Below, in pieces: positions 1 through 8,124 of a stretch of DNA of 48,376 bases. Position 1 is the stretch's first letter, and each line of letters begins with the position of its first letter. Source of the DNA: Alphaproteobacteria bacterium (GTDB taxonomy: Bacteria > Pseudomonadota > Alphaproteobacteria > Elsterales > Elsteraceae); NCBI GenBank assembly GCA_004292755.1, contig RDXE01000076.1, forward strand, positions 1 to 48,376, given 5' to 3'. The position numbers and the translations under genes are program-made. The notes under the pieces are model-generated. The model worked only from the letters and a program-made list of their open reading frames with translations. It had not been told where the DNA came from and did no database searches.

Positions 1-2
1 CG

Positions 3-2084
3 AACATCAGCGCTGTGCCGGTGACGTTTGATGCGTCAGCACTGACCGGCAGCAACCGCGTGATTATGACCGGCGCCTCCCCGGTCCGCGTTGGTATTAC
101 GGGCGGCGCTGGCAATGATGAACTGTATGGTCGCGCTCAATCCGGCGACTCGCTAAATGGCGGTGCGGGCGATGACAAGCTTTACCCGATGCTCGGCGGC
201 ACCGGTGACTTTGTTACCATGGGCGGTGGTGCGGACACTGTGTTTGGTACTGCCTCCGACTTGGACAATTTGACGATCAGTGACTTCGGCAGTGGCGATG
301 TGATCCAGATCACCTCACACGCCTTCACCGGCGGTGTGATGGCGGGCACTGGGTCGTCAACTGGGATGACAGCCTTCTCGATCCGTGTCGATACCGCAGG
401 CAACAAACTTTACTTGGAGACCAGTGGTGACAGCACCGCTGATGCCACGATCAACCTCAGCAGTGGCGGGTTCAGCGGCAGTAATTTCAGCGCGACCGGC
501 GGCATGATCAGTTATGTTGCTGGCCCCTCCCTGGTGTTTACCGCAACAGGTGCCGAGACCATCACTGGCACTGCTGGCAATGATACCTTCACGGCTGCCA
601 CGGGAACCTTGGGGGCAGGCGAACGCGTGGTGGGTGCCGGTGGCTCCGATACGTTGCATCTAACCGGCGGCGGTGCCTTCAACTTGAATGGTGTGCTGGG
701 GCTTACCTCGATCCACCGGATCACCACCGACAACGTTGCCACGTCTGTGATCCTGCCAAATGACGGTATCAGTCGACTGCTGCTCGGCAGCGGTAACGAC
801 ACAATCACCATCGGCGCTGGCACCAGCGTGAACACCATTTGGGGCGGGGCTGGCAGCGACGAGGTTACGCTGGGGGGTGGTAACTTTACGAGCGTTGTGT
901 CCAATGGTGGATTGGATACAGGCTCCATGCTGATCAGCGTCTCGGGTAACCCGAACGCCACCATCTTCGCCGATGGCGATACCATCACGGGTGGCAGTTC
1001 GGCCAATATTGTCGTGGTCGCCACCACGGCGGTTGCGCCGACGGTGATCAGCCTTGGCGGTTCGTCTGGAAGCGTCACAGCCTTTGTTCATGGCACAGCA
1101 ACCACTGTCGTTACCGGCTCCAACAGTGACTTGCTCTATGGCGGCCCCGGCTCCCAACGGTTTGATGCTGGTCCTGGCAGTGATATCTTGATTGGTGAGG
1201 CGGGGCGCGACCTTTTGCTGGGCGGCGCAGGCAATGACATGCTGGTCGGCGGGGCGGATGGCGACATCCTAGTCGCCGGGAGCGGCCAGAACACCGTGTG
1301 GGGCGATGCTGGCCAAGACGTGTTTGTGTTGGACACCACGGGCGTCGATCTGATCACCGACTTCGTCTCGGGCGTGGATCGCATCAATGTTCGCGCGATC
1401 AGCGGCTCAATCGTTGATTTTGCCAGCTTCGAGGCGGAGATGACCGCAACCCCTGCAACAAATGGGTGGAGCTACCGGCTGGTCAGCGCCCCGTCGATCG
1501 GGTTCGATGTCATCACCGCCACCAAGCTGACGGCTGCCGATTTCATCTTTGGGCAGATTGGCGTGGGCGCGGCGGGCGCCGCCAACGAAACCATCAACGG
1601 TACATCTGATAGCCTATTTGGCTCGGCTGGAGCCGATACCCTGGTCGCAGGCATGGGCGCTGACACGTTGGACGGCGGAGCCGATGGGGACGTCTTCGTC
1701 TTCCCCGCTGGTACCAACGCTATTATTGGCGCGGCACCAGACGTTATCGTGGGGCTGGAGGCATCCGACACGATTCGGCTTGGCCCCTCCTCGCTTAACC
1801 TCTCGCTGTCCGCGTCCACCACCTTCACCGTGGGCGCCGTCACCGCAGGCCCCGCAAACGGTATGGCCGACGTGCTGGGCTTGTTCAGCGGCACCCCAGG
1901 CTCCACCAACAGCATCGTTCAAACCCGCAGCGTGACCATCAGTGGCGGAGCGCTGGCCGGTAACGTCTATTTGTTTATCAATGACGGTGCAGTCGGTGGC
2001 AGTGCGGGACCTGATATGCTGATCCGTTTGGTCGGAGGCTCCCTGCCCGTCGCCAGTGCGTTTACGGTTGGTGAATACCTCTAG
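3..2084 (+). CDS. RTX-type calcium-binding repeat protein (5' end outside window)
   Basis: The frame is open to the left edge, so the gene starts upstream; a GTG at 15 is only an internal codon. About 690 residues are visible. Glycine/aspartate-rich nonapeptide repeats of the GGxGxDxLx type occur in three clusters: near the visible N-terminus (GGAGNDELYG, GGAGDDKLY), in the middle around residues 380-430 (GGAGNDMLVGGADGDILVAG), and near residues 530-560 (LDGGADGDVFVF). Between them are long Thr/Ser/Gly-rich beta-type stretches. In RTX proteins these repeats bind calcium and fold into parallel beta-rolls after type I secretion. The C-terminus lacks charged residues and ends in aliphatic and aromatic residues, which fits an uncleaved C-terminal secretion signal (inference). 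No enzymatic domain is visible in this part. It could be an adhesin, S-layer-like or matrix protein; the missing N-terminus would decide. Confidence 0.8.
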   Translation, partial: NISAVPVTFDASALTGSNRVIMTGASPVRVGITGGAGNDELYGRAQSGDSLNGGAGDDKLYPMLGGTGDFVTMGGGADTVFGTASDLDNLTISDFGSGDVIQITSHAFTGGVMAGTGSSTGMTAFSIRVDTAGNKLYLETSGDSTADATINLSSGGFSGSNFSATGGMISYVAGPSLVFTATGAETITGTAGNDTFTAATGTLGAGERVVGAGGSDTLHLTGGGAFNLNGVLGLTSIHRITTDNVATSVILPNDGISRLLLGSGNDTITIGAGTSVNTIWGGAGSDEVTLGGGNFTSVVSNGGLDTGSMLISVSGNPNATIFADGDTITGGSSANIVVVATTAVAPTVISLGGSSGSVTAFVHGTATTVVTGSNSDLLYGGPGSQRFDAGPGSDILIGEAGRDLLLGGAGNDMLVGGADGDILVAGSGQNTVWGDAGQDVFVLDTTGVDLITDFVSGVDRINVRAISGSIVDFASFEAEMTATPATNGWSYRLVSAPSIGFDVITATKLTAADFIFGQIGVGAAGAANETINGTSDSLFGSAGADTLVAGMGADTLDGGADGDVFVFPAGTNAIIGAAPDVIVGLEASDTIRLGPSSLNLSLSASTTFTVGAVTAGPANGMADVLGLFSGTPGSTNSIVQTRSVTISGGALAGNVYLFINDGAVGGSAGPDMLIRLVGGSLPVASAFTVGEYL

Positions 2085-2181
2085 GGGCGGCAGCGCAGGA
2101 CGCCGCACCATGTGGCCCATGGACAAGGGCGCATCCGGTGTGGTTCCTCTGCCGCGGCGACCTGGAGATCGGAGGGGACGC

Positions 2182-2406
2182 ATGGACGACCGGCTAGCCG
2201 AAGAGTTGATGCAGGAATTGCGCACACTCAACGCCAACCTTGTGGATTTGAAACAGACGATTGAGCGGTCGGCGGGTTTGGTCGCAGCGTCTCAATTGAT
2301 CGCCACCGACGCCGCGCGCTCGGAGGTATTTGCCACTCAACTGGATGAACATCTGGTGGAAGTGGGCGCGAAACTGGTGCGCATGAGCGTCGGCGGTCGC
2401 TCCTGA
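2182..2406 (+). CDS. Small helical hypothetical protein (74 aa)
   Basis: I do not recognise the family. ATG 2182 is chosen over upstream in-frame starts because GGAGGGG lies just before it (2171-2177) and because earlier starts would overlap the RTX gene. The product is short, charged and probably almost wholly alpha-helical, with a heptad-like pattern in its N-terminal half (LAEELMQELRTLNANLVDL), so it may form a coiled coil. There is no signal peptide or membrane segment. It sits 97 bp after the RTX stop and 66 bp before the next small gene on the same strand. Confidence 0.55.
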   Translation: MDDRLAEELMQELRTLNANLVDLKQTIERSAGLVAASQLIATDAARSEVFATQLDEHLVEVGAKLVRMSVGGRS

Positions 2407-2472
2407 TCCGCAGCCCCTGTCCTGGCACCAAGCCCACGCCGCCACGTGGGCTGCTCGCGAAGAGAGGATACC

Positions 2473-2784
2473 ATGCCACGCTACAAGGTGTTGGCGCGTA
2501 GCAAAGGGTCGGTGGAAGTCTTAAAAACCTTCGGAAAGAAGGAAGAGGCTGAGTCCTTTGTGCGCATGACACAGCGCAATCCAAAGTATGGCTCCTTGAT
2601 GATTGAGGAGGAGAAGGCGCCAACCCCGGCTGCTGCCACGCCAGCGCCAGAGCCAACCGCCGCAGTTGCAAAGCCGAAGTCCACTGGCATGCCCTATTGG
2701 GCGATGGGACTTTTGTTGCTGGTGATTTTGGGCGGCGCCATCGCGGCGATTGAAGGCATCAACGCCATGCTGTCGCGGATGTGA
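2473..2784 (+). CDS. Small C-terminally membrane-anchored hypothetical protein (103 aa)
   Basis: Not recognised as a named family. ATG 2473 is preceded by AGAGAGGA, giving a better start than GTG 2446. Three parts are visible: a basic, possibly alpha/beta N-terminal region of about 45 residues (MPRYKVLARSKGSVEVLKTF onward); an Ala/Pro-rich linker around residues 50-72; and one hydrophobic segment at about residues 77-95 (YWAMGLLLLVILGGAIAAIE) followed by a short tail. This is the topology of a tail-anchored inner-membrane protein with its small domain in the cytoplasm. Its last codons may overlap the start of the next gene, which suggests co-transcription. Confidence 0.6.
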   Translation: MPRYKVLARSKGSVEVLKTFGKKEEAESFVRMTQRNPKYGSLMIEEEKAPTPAAATPAPEPTAAVAKPKSTGMPYWAMGLLLLVILGGAIAAIEGINAMLSRM

Positions 2785-4261
2785 CGTGCTGATCCGCGGC
2801 GCCACGGTTATCGATGGCACGGGCAGCGCCCGAATTCGCACTGATGTTCGCATCACCGATGGCCGCATTGCGGAGATTGGTCAGCTGAGCCGGGACGACC
2901 ACACCATCGATGCTGATGGCTTGGTGCTCGCCCCTGGCTTTATTGACTGTCACACCCATGATGATGAGGCCGTCCTGGCCGACCGAACCCTGGCCTGCAA
3001 GACCAGCCAGGGCGTGACCACCGTGGTCACCGGAAACTGCGGGATCAGCCTCGCACCGATGCGGCACTGCCCGGAGCCAGCACCACCGCCGCTCGATTTG
3101 TTTGGTGGTGCTGGGCGCTATCGGTTTGCCCAGTTTCGCGACTATGCGGCCGCCCTCGCCGCCACACCACCCGCTGTGCATGTTGCTGCGTTGGTTGGGC
3201 ACATGACCTTACGGGTCGAGGCGATGGACCGCACGGACCGGCCTGCCAACGAGCGTGAAATCGCCCACATGGCCGCCCGACTGGATGCAGCGCTGGCCGA
3301 GGGGGCGCTCGGTCTATCCACAGGTCTGGCCTACAAGCCCAACCAGGCCGCCCCCACGGCCGAGGTGATTGCCCTGGCCCAGGTTGTGGCGCGCTACCAC
3401 GGCGTCTACACCACTCACATGCGTGATGAGGGGGCCGCGATCCTTGCCAGCATTGAAGAGACGGCCGAGGTCGGTCGGGCAGCTGGCGTGGCAGCCATTA
3501 TCTCCCACCACAAGCTTGCCGGGCGTCCCCATTTTGGGGGAAGCACTGCCAGCCTGCCGCTGATTGAACAATTGGCCGCGCGCCAGCCGCTTGGCTTCGA
3601 TATGTATCCTTATCCGGCCTCCTCCACCGTGCTGGAGGCACATCGGGTTGCGATGGCGGAGCGCACCATCGTCACTTGGTCGGACCCGCACCCCGACTGT
3701 GCTGGCGAGGATCTTGCTGTGATTGCCGCCCGTTGGGGTGTCACGGTCGAGGCCGCAGTGACGCGTCTGGTGCCAGCCGGTGCGATCTATTTCTCCATGG
3801 ATGAGGGCGATGTCCGGGCGATCCTGTCCCATCGTCTGGCGATGGTTGGCTCTGACGGCTTGTGGATGCCAACCGGGCGCCCGCATCCGCGGCTCTGGGG
3901 CACCTTCCCGCGCGTGTTGGGCCACTATGTCCGAGATGTCGGACTGTTTGACCTGGAAACCGCTGTCCACCGCATGACTGGCCTGACGGCAGAGCGGTTT
4001 GGTTTGAAGGATCGCGGACGCATCGCCGTCGGCGCCGCTGCTGACCTTGTACTGTTCGATCCGACCACGATCCGCGACCGGGCCACCTTCGACTCGCCCG
4101 AGGAACCGGCCGAGGGCATTCACACTGTGTTCGTCCACGGCACTCCGGTGTGGCGTGACGACCGCCCAACTGGCGCAACCCCGGGCACCCTGCTCGACCG
4201 CCGCACACAGTCCCGACCGATGAGCACTTGGCGCCCCCAGGATCACGCCCCGCAGTTTTGA
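2750..4261 (+). CDS. N-acyl-D-amino-acid deacylase (D-aminoacylase), amidohydrolase family
   Basis: A cytoplasmic zinc amidohydrolase expected to release D-amino acids from N-acyl-D-amino acids. Every metal-site motif of the D-aminoacylase family is visible, numbered from TTG 2750: HTHDD at 68-72, the zinc-bridging Cys in GNCG at 97, His in THMRDEG at 223, His in SHHK at 253-254, and the catalytic Asp in VGSDG at 369. The length of 503 residues is close to the family's usual 480-500. The start is uncertain. TTG 2750 keeps the conserved first beta-strand (CDVLIRG) but overlaps the upstream gene by 35 bp; GTG 2786 begins 1 bp after the upstream stop and drops two strand residues. Neither has a strong ribosome-binding site. 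The substrate is inferred from family only. The gene may serve D-amino acid catabolism or recycling of peptidoglycan or secondary metabolites. Confidence 0.85.
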   Translation: MKASTPCCRGCDVLIRGATVIDGTGSARIRTDVRITDGRIAEIGQLSRDDHTIDADGLVLAPGFIDCHTHDDEAVLADRTLACKTSQGVTTVVTGNCGISLAPMRHCPEPAPPPLDLFGGAGRYRFAQFRDYAAALAATPPAVHVAALVGHMTLRVEAMDRTDRPANEREIAHMAARLDAALAEGALGLSTGLAYKPNQAAPTAEVIALAQVVARYHGVYTTHMRDEGAAILASIEETAEVGRAAGVAAIISHHKLAGRPHFGGSTASLPLIEQLAARQPLGFDMYPYPASSTVLEAHRVAMAERTIVTWSDPHPDCAGEDLAVIAARWGVTVEAAVTRLVPAGAIYFSMDEGDVRAILSHRLAMVGSDGLWMPTGRPHPRLWGTFPRVLGHYVRDVGLFDLETAVHRMTGLTAERFGLKDRGRIAVGAAADLVLFDPTTIRDRATFDSPEEPAEGIHTVFVHGTPVWRDDRPTGATPGTLLDRRTQSRPMSTWRPQDHAPQF

Positions 4262-4436
4262 GCGGAGCGAGCGCGTTGGATCGCGTCCTCCCACTTGAGC
4301 TCCTTGTCGAGGGGGCAGATCGATCTTTGCAAGCCACCTGCGGTTCAGGACAATTATTGAAGATGGCAGGTAGACCTCGCATGGTTCAGGCGGGCATTTT
4401 AAACGGCTTGTTGTCGATGCGAGAGTTCGGGCGCCG

Positions 4437-6158
4437 ATGGTTCATCACTACCTAGCCGATCTCCTGCTGGTCCTCGTTGCGGCGATGGCGGCGGTGTTGG
4501 TGTTTCATCGCGCGGGCATCTCCTCCATCCTCGCCTATCTGGCGGCGGGGTTGGTGATTGGGCCGTTTGGCTTGGGTGTCATCTCCGATTTGACGAAGGT
4601 TGAGCACTTTGCCGAGTTCGGCGTGGTGTTCATGCTGTTTGCCATCGGCCTGGAGTTGCCAATCCAGCGTCTGCGCACCATGCGCCATTGGATTTTTGGC
4701 TTGGGCACGGCACAGGTGCTGATCAGTGCCGCGGTGATCGCTGGCTTGGCTGCCTTGGCGGGTCAGCCAGCGGCGGCAGCCGTGGTGATTGGAGGCACCC
4801 TGGCACTGTCTTCCACCGCGACGGTGCTGCAGCTGCTGACCGAGCGCGGCGAAGCGGCGGCACGGTTTGGCCGGGTCTCGGTCGCGGTCTTGTTGTTTCA
4901 AGACTTGGCGGTGGTGCCGCTGCTGGTGTTGGTACCGCTGTTGACGCACGGTGGCGATGGGCTGATGACGGCGCTGGCCCTGGCCTCGGTCAAAGCCGCC
5001 GCTGTGCTGGCGCTGATCGCCGTCAGTGGGCGGTACATCGTGCGACCGATGTTTCAATTGATCGCCAGCACCCAGAATGCCGAGGCGTTCACTGCCGCTG
5101 CGTTGTTATTGCTGTTGGGCCTTGGTTACGCCACGGCTGAGGCAGGCATGTCGATGGCGCTGGGGGCGTTCTTGGCGGGCATCCTGTTGGCAGGCACGGC
5201 CTACCGCCACCAGATCGAAGCCGACATCCAGCCCTTCCGCGGCTTGCTGCTGGGCCTGTTCTTCATGACGGTCGGCATGACCATCGACCTTGGCATGCTG
5301 CTCGCAAAGCCAGAGGTGGTGCTGGGGACCACGCTTGGGCTGCTGGTGGTGAAGGCCGCAGTGCTGATCGGTTTGATTCGTCTGTGGGGTCTGCCCTGGC
5401 ATGTTGCGGTGCGCAGCGGGTTGCTGCTGGCCCAGGGCGGGGAATTTGCCTTTGTCGTGTTGGCTCAATCCCTCCGAGAGGGCTTGATTGACCCCGTGAG
5501 CCAGCAGGTGCTGGTCGCGGCTGTGGTCGCCAGCATTGCCGTCACGCCGCTGCTGGCCTCCCTCGCGGCGCGGCTGTCCACCACCATCCGCGTGCGCACC
5601 CAAGAGCCGACGCCATCAGTCGCCGAGGAAGGGGCGCATCTGGTCGATCATGTGGTGGTGGCGGGCTATGGTCGCGTGGGTCAGACCATCGGCACGGTGC
5701 TGACCCGCCAGGGCATCCGCTGGCTGGCGCTGGACTTGGACGTGCAGCGCGTGCTGGCCGCGCGCGCCCTCGGTCGTCCAGTCTATTTTGGCGACGCAAG
5801 CCGGATTGATGTGCTGCGCGCCGCGGGGATCGAGCGGGCACGCATGGCTGTCATCACGCTGGATGCACCGCGCCTAGTCGATCACGCTGTCACAGCCCTG
5901 CACACCCTGCGCCCTGACCTTCCGATCCTGGCCCGCGCACGCGACAGTGCCCACGGCGCCAATCTGCGCATGCTTGGCGCCACCGAGGCTGTCGCTGAAA
6001 CCGTGGAAGCATCGCTCACCCTGGGCGAGCACATGCTCGCCCTCACTGGTCTGGAGCGCGCGATCATCGACGACACGCTGGCCGCCTTACGCGCAGATGA
6101 CTACGCGACCCTGGAAGCCGACCGCCGCGCCCTGGCCGAGGCGACGGTTCGGCGCTAG
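4437..6158 (+). CDS. CPA2-family cation/proton antiporter with RCK domain (KefB/YbaL-like)
   Basis: An inner-membrane monovalent-cation:proton antiporter, probably K+ efflux. Residues 1-385 form about 12 hydrophobic segments with CPA2 landmarks: an early GxxxGP-like stretch (LAAGLVIGPFGLG) and the FAIGLELP motif. A cytoplasmic RCK/TrkA-N domain follows from about residue 400, with the nucleotide-binding glycine pattern VVAGYGRVGQ and a downstream acidic residue in LALDLD. The 573-residue length matches YbaL/KefB-type proteins; no clear TrkA-C domain follows. ATG 4437 opens directly into the first membrane helix, with only a weak ribosome-binding site. The 175-bp gap from the deacylase contains no other gene, so the antiporter may have its own promoter. 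Regulation by glutathione adducts, as in Kef, cannot be read from sequence. Confidence 0.88.
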   Translation: MVHHYLADLLLVLVAAMAAVLVFHRAGISSILAYLAAGLVIGPFGLGVISDLTKVEHFAEFGVVFMLFAIGLELPIQRLRTMRHWIFGLGTAQVLISAAVIAGLAALAGQPAAAAVVIGGTLALSSTATVLQLLTERGEAAARFGRVSVAVLLFQDLAVVPLLVLVPLLTHGGDGLMTALALASVKAAAVLALIAVSGRYIVRPMFQLIASTQNAEAFTAAALLLLLGLGYATAEAGMSMALGAFLAGILLAGTAYRHQIEADIQPFRGLLLGLFFMTVGMTIDLGMLLAKPEVVLGTTLGLLVVKAAVLIGLIRLWGLPWHVAVRSGLLLAQGGEFAFVVLAQSLREGLIDPVSQQVLVAAVVASIAVTPLLASLAARLSTTIRVRTQEPTPSVAEEGAHLVDHVVVAGYGRVGQTIGTVLTRQGIRWLALDLDVQRVLAARALGRPVYFGDASRIDVLRAAGIERARMAVITLDAPRLVDHAVTALHTLRPDLPILARARDSAHGANLRMLGATEAVAETVEASLTLGEHMLALTGLERAIIDDTLAALRADDYATLEADRRALAEATVRR

Positions 6159-6272
6159 ACCGGCTTGGGTTCGCGATGCTCCCTCAGCCCACTCTCAGTC
6201 CTTGTTTTTGCGGATTTTGAGGCGGTGAGAGGGTTCCTCCCGACCGCGATCTGGTCTGACCCAGCCCCCTGG

Positions 6273-6854
6273 TTAGCGCCCCGCATCCTCCCGCAGGATG
6301 GCGAACAGCAGGTGGTCCTCCCAGCGGCCTGCGATCTTCAGGTATTTGCGGGCAATCCCTTCGCGCTGGAAGCCGCAGCGGTCCAGAAGACCAGCGGAGG
6401 CAGTGTTGCGCGGCAGGCAGGCGGCCTCCACCCGATGCAGACCAAGGTCTGCGAAGGCGAAGTCGAGGGCCGTGCGCAGGGCCTCGCGCATGTAGCCTTG
6501 GCGGGCATGCGGCTCGCCAATCCAGTAGCCGACGCTGGCGGCTTGGGCGACGCCGCGGCGGACATTGGTGAAGGTTAAGGCGCCCAGCAGGGCTTGATCC
6601 TCGCGCCGGATCAAGTGGAAGGCGTAACCGGCATCCTCCCGCCAATCCTCGGCAGCCCGCTTCAAACGGCGGCGGTAGCAGGTGCGGGAGAGGGCGTCAC
6701 TGGGCCAGAGCGGCTCCCACGGCTCCAAGAAGGCGCGGGATTGGCCACGCAGTATCGCCCAATCCCGATAGTCCGCCCGTTGGGGCGGACGCAGCACAAG
6801 GCGCGGGGCCGTCAGCAGCAGGTCGGGCAGCGGTTCGGAGAACAGCACGACCAC
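6273..6854 (-). CDS. GNAT family N-acetyltransferase, RimJ/RimL type
   Basis: A predicted cytoplasmic acetyl-CoA-dependent N-acetyltransferase of the RimJ/RimL branch, whose members acetylate N-termini of ribosomal proteins or other small amines. Visible signatures are the N-terminal strand TAPRLVLRPP, the central SVGYWIGEPHARQGYMREAL segment (acetyl-CoA pyrophosphate loop of the Q/RxxGxG/A type), the RVEAACLPRNTASAGLLDRC helix typical of RimJ, and GFQREGIARKYLKIAGRWED near the end. The length of 193 residues is normal. Start is GTG 6854, preceded by AGAGG about 8 nt upstream and 13 bp after the M16 peptidase stop, so it is the last gene of the long cox/thrC unit. The actual substrate is unknown. 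Confidence 0.85.
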   Translation of the reverse strand: MVVLFSEPLPDLLLTAPRLVLRPPQRADYRDWAILRGQSRAFLEPWEPLWPSDALSRTCYRRRLKRAAEDWREDAGYAFHLIRREDQALLGALTFTNVRRGVAQAASVGYWIGEPHARQGYMREALRTALDFAFADLGLHRVEAACLPRNTASAGLLDRCGFQREGIARKYLKIAGRWEDHLLFAILREDAGR

Positions 6855-6867
6855 CGCTGCACCTCTG

Positions 6868-8124
6868 TCAGCCGAGGGTGCGCCGGATCACCGCCTGCGG
6901 ATCAACACCCGCCAGCGGACCGACTGTGGCCACAGTTGGGACCGTGCCGCGGATCGAGCGGGCGAGCCGGGCAATGTCGGCTGCCGTCACGGCCTCCAAC
7001 CGCTCCATCTGCTCGGCCAGCGGCACCACACGGCCGAACACCATCAATTGCTGCGCCAAAGCTTCGGCCCGGTGCGAGGTGCCCTCGCGCCCCATCAGCG
7101 TGCCTGCGCGCAGCTGCGCCTTGGCCCGACGCAATTCCACCTCAGAGACCACATCGCCCAGAAGAGCGAGTTCGGTGCAGGTAACCTCCAACACCTCTGC
7201 CAAATCCTTCGGATCGGTGCCGACATAAATGCCAAGCGTGCCGCCATCGCGGTAACTGGCCCCGAAGGAATAGATCGAATAGGCCAGTCCGCGCTTTTCC
7301 CGCACTTCCTGGAACAGCCGAGAGGACATGCCGCCGCCCAGGATCGTCGAATAGACGGACCAGGCGTAATAGTCCGGATCGGTGACCGATCCGGCTGGAA
7401 AGCCCAGCACAGCGTGAACTTGTTCCAGATCGCGATCCTCGTGCAGCACACCACCTTGGTACTGCGCCGCTGCCCCGGCCGCCCCAGCACGGGCTGGCAG
7501 GTCCGCGAAGGCGGTGGACACTTCGTCCAGAAAACGCTGGTGGTCCACCCGTCCGGCTGCAACGGCCACCATCTGGGTCGGGCCATAATGGCTGCTGAGA
7601 TACTGGATGAGATCATCCCGCCCCAGGCGAGCCACCACGTCAGGATCGCCCAGCACCGGCTTGCCCAGCGGCTGATCGGGATAGGCTGCCAGTTGGAACC
7701 GGTCGAACACGATGTCGTCCGGCGTATCCTCCGCCTGCCCGATTTCCTGTAGGACCACGTGGCGCTCGCGCTCCAGTTCCTCCGGATCGAAAACGGAGTT
7801 CTGCAGGATGTCCGCCACGATATCGAGGGCGAGGCTGGTATCGTCCGCCAGTACCTTTGCGTAGTAGGCGGTCTGCTCCCGCCCAGTATAGGCGTTCAGG
7901 TGGCCGCCAACATCCTCAATCGCCTCGGCAATGGCGCGGGCGCTACGCCGCGTCGTGCCTTTGAACGCCATATGCTCCAGCAGGTGCGCGATGCCATCGG
8001 CGCCAGCTGGCTCATCACGGGTGCCCACGCCAACCCAGACCCCAACCGAGGCGGTCTCGACCGATGTCATGGTGTCGGTGGCGACCGTCAGGCCCGACGG
8101 CAGGCGGGTGACAGTCACGCTCAT
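6868..8124 (-). CDS. M16 family zinc peptidase (mitochondrial processing peptidase-like)
   Basis: A zinc metalloprotease of the M16 (pitrilysin/MPP) family. The inverted zinc motif HxxEH is at residues 47-51 (HLLEHMAFKG), and the third ligand Glu is probably residue 127 in RERHVVLQE, the usual spacing. The product has 418 residues with the two-domain M16B arrangement and a C-terminal half including the G-rich loop GGGMSSRLFQ. No signal peptide is seen, so it is probably cytoplasmic. Alphaproteobacterial members are the closest bacterial relatives of the mitochondrial processing peptidase beta subunit (established knowledge). The start codon overlaps the thrC stop as ATGA (8121-8124), indicating translational coupling. 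This thrC-peptidase pair is commonly seen together in this class. Confidence 0.9.
   Translation of the reverse strand: MSVTVTRLPSGLTVATDTMTSVETASVGVWVGVGTRDEPAGADGIAHLLEHMAFKGTTRRSARAIAEAIEDVGGHLNAYTGREQTAYYAKVLADDTSLALDIVADILQNSVFDPEELERERHVVLQEIGQAEDTPDDIVFDRFQLAAYPDQPLGKPVLGDPDVVARLGRDDLIQYLSSHYGPTQMVAVAAGRVDHQRFLDEVSTAFADLPARAGAAGAAAQYQGGVLHEDRDLEQVHAVLGFPAGSVTDPDYYAWSVYSTILGGGMSSRLFQEVREKRGLAYSIYSFGASYRDGGTLGIYVGTDPKDLAEVLEVTCTELALLGDVVSEVELRRAKAQLRAGTLMGREGTSHRAEALAQQLMVFGRVVPLAEQMERLEAVTAADIARLARSIRGTVPTVATVGPLAGVDPQAVIRRTLG

Noticed and set aside
3314-4294. A 326-codon minus-strand frame opposite the D-aminoacylase gene
   Set aside because: All deacylase metal motifs lie in the plus-strand frame; the opposite frame shows no domain.
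4327-4356. TTGCAA with a downstream CAATTA as a promoter for the cation antiporter
   Set aside because: Poor -10 match and unusual spacing; too weak to annotate.
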